Both the position numbers and the translations under genes were made by a program. 21,379 nt of DNA from a virus: IMG/VR virus record IMGVR_UViG_3300037189_022842, positions 1 through 21,379 of that record. The stretch is one strand, 5' to 3'. The notes under the pieces are model-generated. The model ran no database searches. It saw only the letters and a program-made list of their open reading frames with translations, and was not told the origin of the DNA. How positions within the stretch are numbered: the first letter of the stretch is position 1; every line of letters begins with the position of its first letter. Below, piece after piece: positions 6,832-13,445 of this stretch.

Positions 6832-7457
6832 TTATTAGCCTCTTTTTCGTATAGTTGCTTATATAGTAAATATTCTCTTAAAAGCGTTTGCAATTTAGAT
6901 TCTGTAACTGGTGCAGCAGGAGCAGCGGGTGTCGCAGGAGTACCAGCTTCTGAGGTTTTTTTAGTTTCTTCTTTTTCTTTTTTCTCTTTATCTTCTTTTT
7001 CTTTCTTTTCTTGTGTTTTCTTTTTTATTTCGTCTTTTATTTCATCTGAAACTTTAAAGTTGAAAACTCTTTGAATTTCTCCTACAGCTTTTTTAAGATC
7101 AGAAGTAACTTCTTTGTTTTCTTCATCTTCTTGAACTGTTGCAATAACTTTTTCAGCTTTTTCACGTTCTCCGTCTTGCATATCAGAAAGCAAAGTTTTC
7201 TTTATGTCAGCCGTTGTTTTCTTTGCCAAAGATTTGATTTTTTCAGCTACATCATCTGATTCTTCTTCACCGCTAGTATCTGACTCTTCTTCTCCTCCAG
7301 CGGCAGGATCTGCGGGAGGAGCAGCATTTGGATCAGCAGGAGCGGCAGCAGATGGATCTGCTGGAGGCGTTTGTTCCAGCAATGTGCCATTTTCTAAATC
7401 AATTAATGCTTTGTTTATTTCTTCTTCAATAAGTCGAAGCAACATAATATTCTTCAT
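6828..7457 (-). CDS. Acidic, Pro/Ala-rich low-complexity phage protein (209 aa)
   Basis: The N-terminus (MKNIMLLRLIEEEINKAL) is an amphipathic helix. Residues ~30-68 are a disordered Pro/Ala/Asp segment followed by Gly/Glu/Ser. Residues ~69-135 are a charged helical region. A Lys/Glu-rich stretch (about 145-170) and a Thr/Pro/Ala linker follow. The C-terminal helix (ESKLQTLLREYLLYKQLYEK) resembles the amphipathic termini of other proteins here. Strong charge, disorder and helical ends are common in phage scaffolding or internal head proteins, but I recognise no family. The upstream region has AGAGAG about 20 bases before the ATG and no ideal ribosome site. It is translationally coupled to the next gene by an ATGA overlap. 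Confidence 0.7.
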   Translation of the reverse strand: MKNIMLLRLIEEEINKALIDLENGTLLEQTPPADPSAAAPADPNAAPPADPAAGGEEESDTSGEEESDDVAEKIKSLAKKTTADIKKTLLSDMQDGEREKAEKVIATVQEDEENKEVTSDLKKAVGEIQRVFNFKVSDEIKDEIKKKTQEKKEKEDKEKKEKEETKKTSEAGTPATPAAPAAPVTESKLQTLLREYLLYKQLYEKEANK

Positions 7458-7489
7458 GATATTGATTAACTATTACTCTCTTCTATTGG

Positions 7490-8176
7490 TTATGTTCCAC
7501 TAGCTATTGTTTTTTTAAGTTTCCGCACAAACAACCAGCAATTAATATCTTTGTATATTTGATCTTTATTAACTTGTTTTTCCATTAAATTTTTACGTAC
7601 AAGTTTTGGAAACGGCCAAGTCCAGTAATAAAATTGAGTACATAACTGTCCTTCAATCCATTCATAAATTGGAATTAATTCATCTCCAGATTGTTTATCT
7701 TCCAATTTAGCAAACATTAAACTTGTTCGATATGCTCTTAATTCAAACCAATAACGAAATGGTGCTGGAATAGGAGCAAGAAACAACAAAAACAATAAAC
7801 ACCAAATAAATTGTATTTTCCAAGCCGCTAAAAGGCTTAATAGAGCCAATGCAGCAAGTGATTGAGGAAATAGATATAAAAAACTAAAAAGTAAGCTAGT
7901 AAAGCGTTTAGAGTCAGCAACGTGTACTGTTTCATGCACAACAACACGCAACATGCTTTCACTGTCAGGATTAACCAATCCTTGATCGGGCCAATATATC
8001 GTATCTCCAATTGTTGTTATGTATTTTGTCATAAACTCTGGAGAAATCTTGGTTTTTGAAAACAACCAACCAATTAATCTCATAAGTTTTGATGAACTTT
8101 TTGGTACAATTTTTACATTTCCGTAATTTTTACTAACTTGGCTTATAAAGCTTTCTACATCCGGTGGTAAGCTCAT
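7490..8176 (-). CDS. Membrane-anchored zinc-metalloprotease-like protein (228 aa)
   Basis: A 228-residue protein with a HETVH zinc-protease motif at residues 81-85. A possible third ligand is E145 in FELRAY, a gluzincin-like ExxA arrangement. Between these lie two strongly hydrophobic segments, about 94-117 and 122-137, likely a membrane hairpin. This places the motif near the membrane and the C-terminal 90 residues on the same side as the N-terminal domain. The C-terminal part is rich in Trp, Tyr and Lys. GGAG lies 7 bases before the ATG. It leads the minus-strand operon of virion genes. I do not know the family; the enzyme call rests on the HExxH motif and a plausible third ligand. Possible roles include processing a host envelope protein or a virion protein. 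Activity is unproven. Confidence 0.6.
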   Translation of the reverse strand: MSLPPDVESFISQVSKNYGNVKIVPKSSSKLMRLIGWLFSKTKISPEFMTKYITTIGDTIYWPDQGLVNPDSESMLRVVVHETVHVADSKRFTSLLFSFLYLFPQSLAALALLSLLAAWKIQFIWCLLFLLFLAPIPAPFRYWFELRAYRTSLMFAKLEDKQSGDELIPIYEWIEGQLCTQFYYWTWPFPKLVRKNLMEKQVNKDQIYKDINCWLFVRKLKKTIASGT

Positions 8177-8333
8177 TTTACTTCTCCAATTAAAAAATAA
8201 TTAGAATACCCCTTTATATAATTTTCTCCTATTTTAAAGGAGATAAAACGTAAACATTGATTGAAAATAATAAATCCCTGTAAAATAAGCCAGAAAATAT
8301 TATCTTTAGATTGCTATTTATAGATGATATTCT
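8177..8333. promoter_or_regulatory. Divergent intergenic region with promoter-like boxes
   Basis: A 157-base AT-rich gap between two divergent genes, both carrying HExxH motifs. Minus strand: TATATAAAGG (8220 to 8211), about 35 bases before the 8176 start, and an exact T4-late-type TATAAATA (8322 to 8315), about 139 bases before it. Plus strand: TTGATT (8257-8262), an 18-base spacer and TAAAAT (8281-8286) form a possible sigma70-type promoter for the VWA gene. CCTTTA and TAAAGG arms (8212-8217, 8235-8240) make a minor inverted repeat. The AAAGGAGAT at 8236-8244 looks like a ribosome site but has no start at the right distance. Confidence 0.35.
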
Positions 8334-9665
8334 ATGAACATGACAAACCAAAATTCCGACACTACCAACAAGGTAACTTCTATCGACGTTCGTCATGAGC
8401 CTGACCCTAACGTGTCAAGCGACGAATACAGGTTTGACCAAGAATTCCTTCAGCTTCATCAGGAAGAGCCTTTCTTTGGCACTATTTCCATGATGCTGCC
8501 AAAGGTTGCTGATTGGAAGGTTGATACTGCTTATGTCTGTGCAGACAGACAAGGCAATGTCAAGCTTGGTTATAACCCTGACTTCATGCGTGGTCTTATT
8601 TCCAAGCATCGCAAGGGTGTTTTCAAGCATGAACTTTGCCATGTGCTGTTTATGCACATTGCAGAGCGTGCTGTCGCTGACCGTCGTCGTTCTAGGCTTT
8701 GGAACGTTGCTACCGATCTTGCTATTAACAGCATTATCGGTGATAGCAATTTGCCTGAGTTTTGCCTTCTTCCCGGCAGGGCTCCAAAGACCGACGATCC
8801 TAAGCTTGCGGATCTTATTCGTAATTTCCCCAAGATGGAGAGTGCTGATTGGTACATGGCTCGTCTTGAGGAATATGCCGAGCAGAATGGTAATAAGAAC
8901 GGTGAAGGGGAATATACCCTTGAAATCGGAAATGGCGAGGGTGAAACCCTTGATTCGCATGGTCAATGGGGAGAAGTACCCGAAGAAATGCGTGATATTG
9001 TGCGTGAGCGTATTAGGGAACTCGTTGAAAAGGGAGCTAAGGAAGCGCAGCGTCGAGGATCATGGGGTTCTGTTCCAAACGAAATGATTGGAGCAATTGA
9101 AGCTATGCTTCGCAATGAGCTCGATTGGAAGGCAATTCTGCGTATGTTTATCGGACGGGCTCGGAGCATTGAGCGTCAAAGTACCATGAAGCGTATCAAT
9201 AAGCGTTTGCCTTATCTGATGCCGGGAGCAAAGCGTAGCACTGTTGCTAACGTTTTGTGGGCTATCGATCAATCTGGATCGGTTAGTGACAGTGACGTTC
9301 AACGTGGTCTTGCAGAAGCTTTTGCTTGCAGCAAGGAAGCACAAATCGATATCGTCAATTTCGATACGGAAATTGATATGTCCAGCTTCAAGAGCATTAA
9401 GAACGGTCAGAATTTTCAGTGGAAGCGTACCCGTTGTGGTGGTACTGATTTTGATTGTGTTCAAAAGTTCTTGAACGATTCTAAGAATCGTGGTAAGTAC
9501 AGCGCAGTAATCATGTTTACTGATGGTTATGCTCCTAAGATGGGTGCAATTGTTGGCACAAGGGTTTTGTGGGTAATCACTGAGCATGGTGATGCTGGTG
9601 CTCCCCGTCCCGGTGATCTCGTGGTCAAGATGGGTAAGGAGGACAAGTCCGTTAAGAGGGCTTGA
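8334..9665 (+). CDS. Metallopeptidase-VWA fusion protein (DUF2201/CobT-like)
   Basis: A 443-residue two-part protein. The N-terminal part carries HELCHVLFMH (H99, E100, H103), followed by RLWNVATDLAIN, where D128 is the likely third zinc ligand. This matches the putative metallopeptidase domain often named DUF2201 N-terminal. A Gly/Glu/Asn-rich linker (about 185-212) leads to a helical section. The C-terminal VWA-like domain has a MIDAS: D312-x-S314-x-S316 (IDQSGSVS), T371 (GGTDF) and D397 (FTDGY). VWA proteins of this kind usually work with a MoxR/CobS AAA+ ATPase, and one is encoded at 9955. No clear ribosome site precedes the ATG; an ATG two codons later is an alternative. Codon choice (AAG, CGT, GGT, CTT) is less AT-driven than in the neighbours. 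The substrate is unknown. Confidence 0.85.
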   Translation: MNMTNQNSDTTNKVTSIDVRHEPDPNVSSDEYRFDQEFLQLHQEEPFFGTISMMLPKVADWKVDTAYVCADRQGNVKLGYNPDFMRGLISKHRKGVFKHELCHVLFMHIAERAVADRRRSRLWNVATDLAINSIIGDSNLPEFCLLPGRAPKTDDPKLADLIRNFPKMESADWYMARLEEYAEQNGNKNGEGEYTLEIGNGEGETLDSHGQWGEVPEEMRDIVRERIRELVEKGAKEAQRRGSWGSVPNEMIGAIEAMLRNELDWKAILRMFIGRARSIERQSTMKRINKRLPYLMPGAKRSTVANVLWAIDQSGSVSDSDVQRGLAEAFACSKEAQIDIVNFDTEIDMSSFKSIKNGQNFQWKRTRCGGTDFDCVQKFLNDSKNRGKYSAVIMFTDGYAPKMGAIVGTRVLWVITEHGDAGAPRPGDLVVKMGKEDKSVKRA

Positions 9666-9673
9666 TTAATTAA

Positions 9674-9874
9674 ATGTTTAACTACCTTTGGCCCGAAGAA
9701 AGCATTTGTGAGTGCTGCCATGAACCCAGAAAAGGAGCAATGCGCTATATTTGCAATGAACCAATTTATTTCATTTGTGAGGCTTGTGACCCTGTTGCTC
9801 GCAGAGAAGCAGTAAAATATACATTTTCTCTCGCTCGAAGCGATTATTCAAAGCTAAATCCAAGCGTTTATTGA
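9674..9874 (+). CDS. Small CxxC zinc-ribbon-like protein (66 aa)
   Basis: A 66-residue protein with CECC at residues 12-15 and CEAC at about 35-38, spaced like a small zinc ribbon, plus aromatic residues (MFNYLWPEE, YFICEACD). It begins 8 bases after the VWA gene and ends 80 bases before the AAA+ gene, so it belongs to the same cassette by position. No clear ribosome site is seen, so it may depend on translation of the gene upstream. Unlike its flanking genes it uses ordinary AT-leaning codons. I recognise no family. It could be an adaptor for the AAA+/VWA pair, which is inference. Confidence 0.6.
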   Translation: MFNYLWPEESICECCHEPRKGAMRYICNEPIYFICEACDPVARREAVKYTFSLARSDYSKLNPSVY

Positions 9875-9954
9875 AAAAATAAAAAAATAAAAATAAGCTT
9901 TAGACAATTAGAAACACCTGCTATACTGGTTTCAGAAAGGTTAAGGAACAACAA
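9875..9954 (+). promoter_or_regulatory. Likely strong promoter with extended -10 and A-rich UP-like tract
   Basis: Upstream of the AAA+ gene lies an A-rich tract (about 9872-9895), then TTAGAC (9900-9905) 16 bases before TGCTATACT (9919-9927), an extended -10 hexamer. AAGGA sits 8 bases before the ATG at 9955. Together these look like a strong host-sigma70 promoter and leader. This would give the AAA+ gene its own transcription as well as read-through from the VWA gene. No transcription data support it. Confidence 0.5.
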
Positions 9955-11262
9955 ATGGCTCTCTCGGCTCTCTCTCTCGATATCAAGTCCACCAAGAATC
10001 TCTTCAAGCGGTTTTCGTCTAACCGTGCGACCATGCTCCGAGGTCGTCATGGTATCGGCAAGTCTCAGGTTGTTTACCAGATCGCTGGTGAACTCCATCA
10101 CGATTTTTACATGGATCGTGGTAACTGCGAGCGTGTTACCGCTGCTCTTTGTAAGGATTCTGGTTTTGCTAAGATGCTCGCTTCTTTCTGGAAGCGTAAC
10201 GGCAGCAACCCTGATTATGCGGATTATCCCCAAAACCTTTGGCACTATGACATGGGTATCCCTGTTGTGGAGCGTCGTCTGTCTCAGATGACTGAGGGTG
10301 ATATTACCGGTATTCCTTTCGAGGGTAACCGTGGTGGTACGGTGTTTCGAGCCTGTGAGTGGCTTCTTGCTACCTGCGAGTTTCCCTGCGTCCTGTTCCT
10401 TGATGAGCTCAACCGAGCGATCAAGGGTGTTGAGCAAGCTACCTTCCAGCTCGCTGATAGCAAGGCTTTCGATGGTAACCTGCTGCATGATGGTACTCGC
10501 ATCATGGTTGCGGTCAACGTCGGTGACCAGTATGACGTTACTCCAATGGACCCTGCGGCCCTGAGCCGTTACGCTGTTGTTGATCTTGATCCTACCGTTC
10601 AAGATTGGCTTGATTGGGCTTCCATTAACTGCAATCAGGCAATGGTTGAGTTTATTCGCTCTAACGAGCGTTATCTGGAGTATAAGGATACTTGTGAGCC
10701 TAACAAGAAGTATCCTGATCGTCGTGCATGGGGTAATCTTGATGCCGAGCTTCTTCAGAGCGGTCTTTATGAAGATTTCAACAATGTTTTGTTCTGCCAC
10801 ATGGCTGCAAGCATGGTTGGTTTTGAGGCTGCTAATTCCTTCTGGAAGTTTGTGAAGGAGCGTGGTGCAGATATCTCCGCTGATGATGTTCTTAAGGATT
10901 GGAACGCTGCGAAGAGCCGTCTCCCCTCCGACGAGGTTATTCGTCACGGCAAGTATATCGATATCATGGGTAAGCTGGATCACAAGCTTAAGAACCATGT
11001 TCTCACTGATGCCGAGGCTAAGGAAATGGCTGCATATATGCATGATTGCCCTGCCGAGGTTATGATGGGAGCTTGGAAGGCTGTTAACATGCAACAAAGC
11101 AATGCCTTCAAGGTTCACCCTCACATTGAGTCGCTCTTGCTGCGCCTCTTCACTACCCCTGCTCCCGCTGCTGCGGCAACCACTAAGAGCTCTGCTCCCG
11201 CTACTCCCACTGCTCCCGCTGCTGCTGGTACCCCTGTCAAGGCTCGCACTCGCAAGCGTTGA
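9955..11262 (+). CDS. MoxR/CobS-like AAA+ ATPase
   Basis: A 435-residue ATPase of the AAA+ MoxR/CobS type, expected to form hexameric rings that use ATP to remodel partners through a VWA protein. Walker A is GRHGIGKS (30-37). Walker B is VLFLDE (146-151) followed by LNRA. N188 in VAVNVG fits sensor 1, and R205 in PAALSRYAVV fits the arginine finger. The GDITGIPFEG stretch (115-124) matches the usual MoxR substrate loop region. The C-terminus is a disordered Ala/Pro/Thr tail (about 395-425) ending in basic KARTRKR, which may contact nucleic acid or a partner (inference). Base composition and codons (CTC, AAG, TCC, CGT) differ clearly from neighbouring AT-rich genes, suggesting selection for high expression or recent transfer. 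An opposite-strand open frame of similar size is a by-product of this codon bias. Confidence 0.88.
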   Translation: MALSALSLDIKSTKNLFKRFSSNRATMLRGRHGIGKSQVVYQIAGELHHDFYMDRGNCERVTAALCKDSGFAKMLASFWKRNGSNPDYADYPQNLWHYDMGIPVVERRLSQMTEGDITGIPFEGNRGGTVFRACEWLLATCEFPCVLFLDELNRAIKGVEQATFQLADSKAFDGNLLHDGTRIMVAVNVGDQYDVTPMDPAALSRYAVVDLDPTVQDWLDWASINCNQAMVEFIRSNERYLEYKDTCEPNKKYPDRRAWGNLDAELLQSGLYEDFNNVLFCHMAASMVGFEAANSFWKFVKERGADISADDVLKDWNAAKSRLPSDEVIRHGKYIDIMGKLDHKLKNHVLTDAEAKEMAAYMHDCPAEVMMGAWKAVNMQQSNAFKVHPHIESLLLRLFTTPAPAAAATTKSSAPATPTAPAAAGTPVKARTRKR

Positions 11263-11293
11263 GAGCCCGCTAGCGAATAACTAGCCTTAACAC

Positions 11294-11336
11294 AAAGGCC
11301 CAGAGCGAAAGCTCTGGGCCTTTCCTTTTTTGTTTT
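11294..11336 (+). terminator. Strong intrinsic terminator after the AAA+ cassette
   Basis: A perfect 13-base-pair stem, AAAGGCCCAGAGC (11294-11306) and its complement (11311-11323), closed by a GAAA tetraloop and followed by a T-rich tail (CCTTTTTTGTTTT). It starts 31 bases after the AAA+ stop codon. It is the only strong, GC-rich intrinsic terminator I found in the window and marks the end of the VWA/AAA+ cassette before the dut operon. Confidence 0.95.
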
Positions 11337-11382
11337 AATTCAATTTTCTGAATTGCTACATTCACAAGCAGGAGTTAAAACA

Positions 11383-11853
11383 ATGACAACAGTTAACATT
11401 GAATTTATTAAAACACATCCCAACGCTCAATTGCCAAAGTCTGCTCATGCTGAAGGAGACGCAGGTTTTGACATTTATGCAGTAGAAGATCAAACACTAG
11501 AACCGGGATCAGTAGCAGTTGTACGTACAGGATTGCAGTTGGCGGGAATTGAAATGTATGCTCCAACGCAATATGAATATTTTTTGGATATTAGATCACG
11601 TTCTGGGCTTTCAAGAAATTTAGTTTTCCCTGTTACTGGTACAGTTGATAGAAACTACAGGGGAGAGATTGGCGTGGTTCTTGCAAATCTCTCTAAGGTA
11701 CCGTATCAAATCAAGCAAGGTGATAGAGTTGCACAATTAGTTGTTCAGCTAATTGTTGCTAATGGTCCGTATAATAAAGTAACGTTTAGGGAGACAGATG
11801 CTGTTAAGGAATCAAATCGTGGCACTGGTGGATTTGGATCAACAGGTGCATGA
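11383..11853 (+). CDS. dut: dUTP pyrophosphatase (dUTPase)
   Basis: Hydrolyses dUTP to dUMP and pyrophosphate, keeping uracil out of phage DNA and feeding dTMP synthesis. The ATG at 11383 is chosen because AGGAG lies about 9 bases upstream; the frame extends 10 codons further to a TTG, giving an unlikely start. The 156-residue product has all five trimeric dUTPase motifs: AGFDIYA (27-33), RSRSG (71-75), GTVDRNYRGE with catalytic D89 (86-95), GDRVAQLVV (113-121) and RGTGGFGSTG (146-155). Length and motif order are normal, so it should be active as a homotrimer. It is the first gene after the terminator and leads the nucleotide/replication block; the next gene starts 3 bases after its stop. Confidence 0.96.
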   Translation: MTTVNIEFIKTHPNAQLPKSAHAEGDAGFDIYAVEDQTLEPGSVAVVRTGLQLAGIEMYAPTQYEYFLDIRSRSGLSRNLVFPVTGTVDRNYRGEIGVVLANLSKVPYQIKQGDRVAQLVVQLIVANGPYNKVTFRETDAVKESNRGTGGFGSTGA

Positions 11854-11856
11854 GGT

Positions 11857-12321
11857 ATGCTTGCTGTTGACTTATTCAATTTAAAACCGGGAACATTTGT
11901 TAAAGGCTTTGATATTCATGACAGTAATAGATGGGAAGGACGCAAAGCTTTTCTAAACATTGAGGGTTGGTCAAACAAAAGCAATCAAAATTTTACTGTG
12001 ATACGCACCATGCTTTCTTTTAGCAATAAAAACACTTTATTTTTATCTGGTGATGAATGCATTGATGCTACGAACAAAGATCATACATGGTCAGATTTTT
12101 GTTGGCGTGATGGTTCCAGAAGTCAAATAGATGTTTTGTTTCAAAATCCTGTGTTTTTAAGTTTTAAATTTGGTGATCCAATTGGAATTCATTTAGGGCA
12201 ATTTGTGTTATCTAAACAACAATCATATACGATATACAGTCGCATGTTATTATGTTCTGGAGAAGTTGGCCTTATAGGAGTTTCCAGTGAAAGAATAAAT
12301 CAGCCATTTGATTTGATATAA
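11857..12321 (+). CDS. Unknown protein in the dut-exonuclease operon (154 aa)
   Basis: A 154-residue protein of alternating hydrophobic and polar residues, likely beta-rich, with five Trp/Cys-containing segments (for example GWSNKSNQNF, SDFCWRDGSRSQIDV, SRMLLCSGEVGLIGV). It has no recognisable motif and no signal peptide. It starts 3 bases after the dut stop and ends 11 bases before the exonuclease start, so it is co-transcribed and probably co-regulated with DNA metabolism genes. AGGTG lies about 10 bases before the ATG, inside the dut end. I do not recognise a family. Its fixed place suggests a role in replication or nucleotide metabolism, but this is inference from the operon alone. Confidence 0.7.
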   Translation: MLAVDLFNLKPGTFVKGFDIHDSNRWEGRKAFLNIEGWSNKSNQNFTVIRTMLSFSNKNTLFLSGDECIDATNKDHTWSDFCWRDGSRSQIDVLFQNPVFLSFKFGDPIGIHLGQFVLSKQQSYTIYSRMLLCSGEVGLIGVSSERINQPFDLI

Positions 12322-12332
12322 GAAGGTGCAAA

Positions 12333-13331
12333 ATGTTAAGTAAAAACTACGTGATTATAGACGGTCTTAATGTTTTTCTGCGGCATTTCATGGTTAATGA
12401 AACAGTGAATGCTGGTGGAGAATTGGTGGGCGGGACCGTTGGTTTTATAAAAGCATTAGGAGGTATTATTTCGCTTTTAAAACCTGAGCGTGTTTTTGTT
12501 GTTTGGGAACAAGGTGGTGCTTCACCAAGAAGAAAACACATATATTCTGAATACAAAGCTAATCGTGCAACAAATAAAGGGTTGCAAGAGATTTATCGGA
12601 ATGATGGTAAAATCATTCCTAGCAGCAACATAAAAAACAAAATTTATCAATTGCAATTGATTACAAAGGCTTTAGGTCATTTACCTGTTTGTCAGTTATA
12701 TGTTCCTGACACAGAAGCAGATGATGTTATTGCATACCTTGTAAAACGTAAGTTTCAATCATTCAATTGCAGCAAAATTGTTGTAAGCAACGACAAGGAT
12801 TTTTATCAACTTTTGGAAGATTCAAATGTAAGAATTTACGATCCAGCTAAAAAGATATTGATTGATCAAAAATACGTTACAGAAAACTTTGGCATATCAC
12901 CTAGAAACATTACTCTTGCAAGAAGTGTTATAGGTGATAACAGCGATAACCTAGATGGTGTTCCCGGTATTGGATTTAAAACAATATCCCAACGCTTCCC
13001 AGATTTTATACGTGACGATGTTGATCTAAACAAAGATTGGTTGGTTGAGGCTGCTAAAACGGCAATTAATGGTTCTAAAAAACCATTAAAATGCTTTACT
13101 GACATTATCGGTCATACAAATATCATTGATAGAAACTGGCGATTAATGTATTTGGATACGAATTGCCTAGCCTCAACACAGATTTCAAAAATCGACTTCA
13201 AGGTTGAAAATTTTCAACCAACGGCCAACAAATTAAGTTACATAAAAACCTTTACAGGAGCGGACATTCCGCTGACTCAAGACTTGGATGCCACGTTTTC
13301 TATGGCAAAAACGCTGATTAGGGAATCCTAA
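12333..13331 (+). CDS. 5'-3' exonuclease / flap endonuclease (Pol I N-domain/T4 RNase H type)
   Basis: A 332-residue metal-dependent nuclease that would remove RNA primers and 5' flaps at the replication fork. Active-site elements are in order: IIDGLN with D10; VVWEQGG with E59 where most relatives have Asp; SPRRKHIYSEYKANR (64-78), the conserved basic helix; DTEADD (126-131); VSNDKDF with D154 and D156; and GDNSDNLDGVPGIGFKT (201-217), the metal-binding and helix-hairpin-helix DNA-binding block. Length suits a stand-alone phage enzyme rather than a Pol I fusion. AAGGTG about 5 bases before the ATG serves as ribosome site. The neighbouring helicase fits a role in lagging-strand processing. 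The Glu at position 59 is conservative and should not abolish activity. Confidence 0.93.
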   Translation: MLSKNYVIIDGLNVFLRHFMVNETVNAGGELVGGTVGFIKALGGIISLLKPERVFVVWEQGGASPRRKHIYSEYKANRATNKGLQEIYRNDGKIIPSSNIKNKIYQLQLITKALGHLPVCQLYVPDTEADDVIAYLVKRKFQSFNCSKIVVSNDKDFYQLLEDSNVRIYDPAKKILIDQKYVTENFGISPRNITLARSVIGDNSDNLDGVPGIGFKTISQRFPDFIRDDVDLNKDWLVEAAKTAINGSKKPLKCFTDIIGHTNIIDRNWRLMYLDTNCLASTQISKIDFKVENFQPTANKLSYIKTFTGADIPLTQDLDATFSMAKTLIRES

Positions 13332-13445
13332 ACTTGGTTATAGTTATCATCCCATAGGTTGTGAAAAAGTTTTAATTCACATTTATATGCGGAAATAAGC
13401 CAAGTATACTAAAAACATCTTAACGAGAACAACGGAGTAATTGAT
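13332..13445 (+). promoter_or_regulatory. Leader region of helicase gene with possible promoter
   Basis: A 114-base gap, the longest in the replication block. It holds TATACT at 13405-13410, the same -10-like hexamer as before the AAA+ gene, 35 bases before the ATG. No good -35 box lies at the right distance. GGAG is 8 bases before the helicase start. A separate promoter for helicase and RNR genes is possible but weakly supported. Confidence 0.3.

Noticed and set aside
8236-8263. Perfect AAAGGAG before a possible TTG start at 8261 (about 20 codons)
   Set aside because: The spacing of ~18 bases is too long, the product is short and unlike a protein, and the VWA start at 8334 is in another position; treated as an orphan ribosome-site-like sequence.
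9868-11124. 418-residue open frame on the minus strand opposite the AAA+ gene
   Set aside because: It has no ribosome site or recognisable motif, and its openness follows from the strong codon bias of the AAA+ gene, which has intact catalytic motifs on the plus strand.
11353-11382. TTG start ten codons upstream of the chosen dut start
   Set aside because: The ATG at 11383 has AGGAG upstream and gives the normal dUTPase N-terminus.
12507-12515. Glu instead of Asp at residue 59 of the exonuclease as a sign of inactivation
   Set aside because: The change is conservative and all other acidic residues and the helix-hairpin-helix block are present.
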